Shown: positions 62,860 through 64,000 of the stretch, piece after piece
Numbering within the stretch: the stretch's first letter is position 1
How the letters are laid out: each line of letters opens with the position of its first letter
From: Alistipes sp.
GTDB lineage: Bacteria; Bacteroidota; Bacteroidia; Bacteroidales; Rikenellaceae
Direction: 5' to 3'
Length of the DNA: 64,000 bases
Assembly (NCBI GenBank): GCA_017451685.1
Contig: JAFTNV010000017.1
Location: forward strand, 1-64,000
Notes under the pieces: model-generated
The model's database searches: none
What the model saw: the letters and a program-made list of their open reading frames with translations, nothing else
Told to the model about the DNA's origin: nothing
Program-made: the position numbers and the translations under genes

Positions 62860-63759
62860 ATGAAGAGAGCTAACAAGATAGTAACATGCGCTGTTGTAGC
62901 ACTTATCGCCATCATGGGCTTTAGCACACGTGCCTCGGCACAGCATACGCTGACGCTGACGGGAGGCACGGGCGTGGCGACAGCGCGCTTCTACCCCGAG
63001 GAGATAACCAAATGGATGTGGGGCTCGGAGACATTCGGCCTCTCGTGGCGCTACTATAGCGAGAAGCCCCGCTTTGTCGGTGCCGTAGGTATTGACCTCG
63101 AGTATATGGAGCGAGGCTTCAACTTCGGCTATGCCTACTCGTCGGACTTCGTCGAGCAGGCCGATGGCGAGATGAAGGAGGTGCGCACGTACTACTACTA
63201 CAACCGTAAGATTAACACGCTGATGCTACCCCTCGTGTGGCAGCCGCACTTCTACCTCGCACGCAACCGCCTGAGGATATTTATCGAGGCTGCCGTGGTG
63301 CTCTCGTACAACATATCGTCGCACTACGAGTATCTGGACGACCGCTACCCTGCAGGTAAGTACGAGTGGAAGGTGCCGCGCGACAACCGCTTTGGCTACG
63401 GCCTCTCGGGAGGCTTGGGCTTCGCTGTGTTGATACACCAGGTGGAGATTGGCCTCAAGGCCAAGTACAACTTCGGCTACTCCGACATCATGAAGAACCG
63501 TAACAAGTACTACTCGAACTCTACCGACGGCCGCGAGAACCCCTTCTACTACACGCCGCTACGCTCACCGTTAGATAACATCAACGTGATGTTCACCGTG
63601 GGCTGGCGCTTCAACAAGCGAGGCTTCGACGAGTGGTTTGTTGTGCGCAAGAAGAGGGAGAAGAAGCTCGACAGCTTCAACTTCTCGGCACAGACAGGTG
63701 CCAACACCGGCAGTGGCGGACGCCAGGCAGGTGGCAACCCCAACCAGGGACGACGTTAG
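62860..63759 (+). CDS. Outer-membrane beta-barrel protein
   Basis: 299 residues. Signal peptide ending near TRASAQ. Alternating polar/hydrophobic strands rich in Tyr, Phe and Gly follow (LSWRYYSEKPRFVGAVGIDL, LMLPLVWQPHFYLA, RFGYGLSGGLGFAVL, NVMFTVGWRF), as in PorT-like/OMP_b-brl barrels. The C-terminal 40 residues are a basic and then Gly/Asn-rich tail, not a barrel strand. It is 2 bases downstream of the Ig-like lipoprotein; the two may form an envelope unit. Confidence 0.8.
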   Translation: MKRANKIVTCAVVALIAIMGFSTRASAQHTLTLTGGTGVATARFYPEEITKWMWGSETFGLSWRYYSEKPRFVGAVGIDLEYMERGFNFGYAYSSDFVEQADGEMKEVRTYYYYNRKINTLMLPLVWQPHFYLARNRLRIFIEAAVVLSYNISSHYEYLDDRYPAGKYEWKVPRDNRFGYGLSGGLGFAVLIHQVEIGLKAKYNFGYSDIMKNRNKYYSNSTDGRENPFYYTPLRSPLDNINVMFTVGWRFNKRGFDEWFVVRKKREKKLDSFNFSAQTGANTGSGGRQAGGNPNQGRR

Positions 63760-63784
63760 TAAACAATAAAAACGATTATACACG

Positions 63785-64000
63785 ATGGATTCAACAAGAC
63801 AGCAAAAGATAGCGCGACAGATTCAGCGCGACATTGCCGAGATTTTTCAGAAGGAGCTCGCCGACACGCTGCGCGGTAAGTTGGTGACGGTGACGACAGT
63901 GCGCGTGTCGCCCGACCTGGCGTATGCCAAGATATACATCAGCATCTTCCCCTTCGAGCAGAGCGAGGCGGTGCTCGAGGCGATAAAGGAGAAGAATTGG
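63785..64000 (+). CDS. rbfA: Ribosome-binding factor A, N-terminal part (cut by window edge)
   Basis: 72 codons from the ATG at 63785 to the window end. The start MDSTRQQKIARQIQRDIAEI, then FQKELADTLRGKLVTVTTVR and VSPDLAYAKIYISIFP, is diagnostic of RbfA, which matures the 5' end of 16S rRNA in the 30S subunit. The gene continues beyond the window. Confidence 0.93.
   Translation, partial: MDSTRQQKIARQIQRDIAEIFQKELADTLRGKLVTVTTVRVSPDLAYAKIYISIFPFEQSEAVLEAIKEKNW

Overview
The window is a gene-dense stretch of a Bacteroidales chromosome, estimated by eye at roughly 55% G+C. Four things point there: promoters of the Bacteroidetes type (TTTG, 19-21 bases, TANNTTTG), BACON-domain and other lipoproteins, a tuf/tRNA block in the conserved order, and family-typical proteins such as the TGS-containing nucleoside kinase, the long MraY and the OlsB/GlsB-type N-acyltransferase. 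The genus cannot be fixed by eye. An Alistipes/Rikenellaceae-like organism is possible. I see no rRNA, CRISPR array, insertion sequence or prophage.

Layout. 1-3.3 kb (minus): Thr, Tyr and Gly tRNAs, tuf, tRNA-Trp, secE, nusG, rplK, rplA (cut by the window edge). 3.5-7.7 kb (plus): a BACON lipoprotein, a SlyD-like FKBP with a cysteine-rich tail, and two exported proteins of unknown function, the second with MORN repeats and a CXXC cluster. 7.7-12.9 kb (minus): a carboxyltransferase with three tandem biotinyl domains, and a GH13 lipoprotein. 13.0-15.9 kb (minus): murA, tdk, tsaC-type gene and a thioesterase as one operon. 16.2-18.0 kb: an AraC regulator facing an N-acyltransferase.

18.1-31.1 kb (plus): a division and cell-wall block, rsmH-ftsL-ftsI-murE-mraY-murD-ftsW, which stops before murG/murC/ftsQAZ and runs into an S4-domain gene, leuS and an FNT-like membrane protein. 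31.2-32.6 kb (minus): prmA and a WbqC-like gene. 32.8-39.4 kb (plus): xerD-type recombinase, a secreted hydrolase, an MBL-fold protein, comEC, a THUMP-like methyltransferase, a DUF2520 protein and a KdsC-type phosphatase. 39.4-49.1 kb (minus): two small envelope proteins sharing a motif, rlmI-type methyltransferase, a 3'-5' exonuclease, recQ, gcvP and a nucleoside kinase. 49.2-64.0 kb: 5'-nucleotidase lipoprotein, rnhB, a GH2 protein (minus) with apparently degenerate catalytic motifs, then cvpA-rsgA-trmH-aminotransferase, and a flippase-holB-folK-lipoprotein-Ig-like lipoprotein-outer-membrane barrel-rbfA run cut by the window end.

Most of the window is housekeeping: translation, peptidoglycan synthesis, tRNA/rRNA modification and replication/repair. 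The most unusual items are the triple-biotinyl carboxyltransferase with a 16-bp palindrome over its predicted start site, the probably inactive GH2 protein, the MORN/zinc-type secreted pair with a structured leader, the Asp-type MurA, and promoters whose -33 elements lie inside or beside the preceding terminator hairpin.
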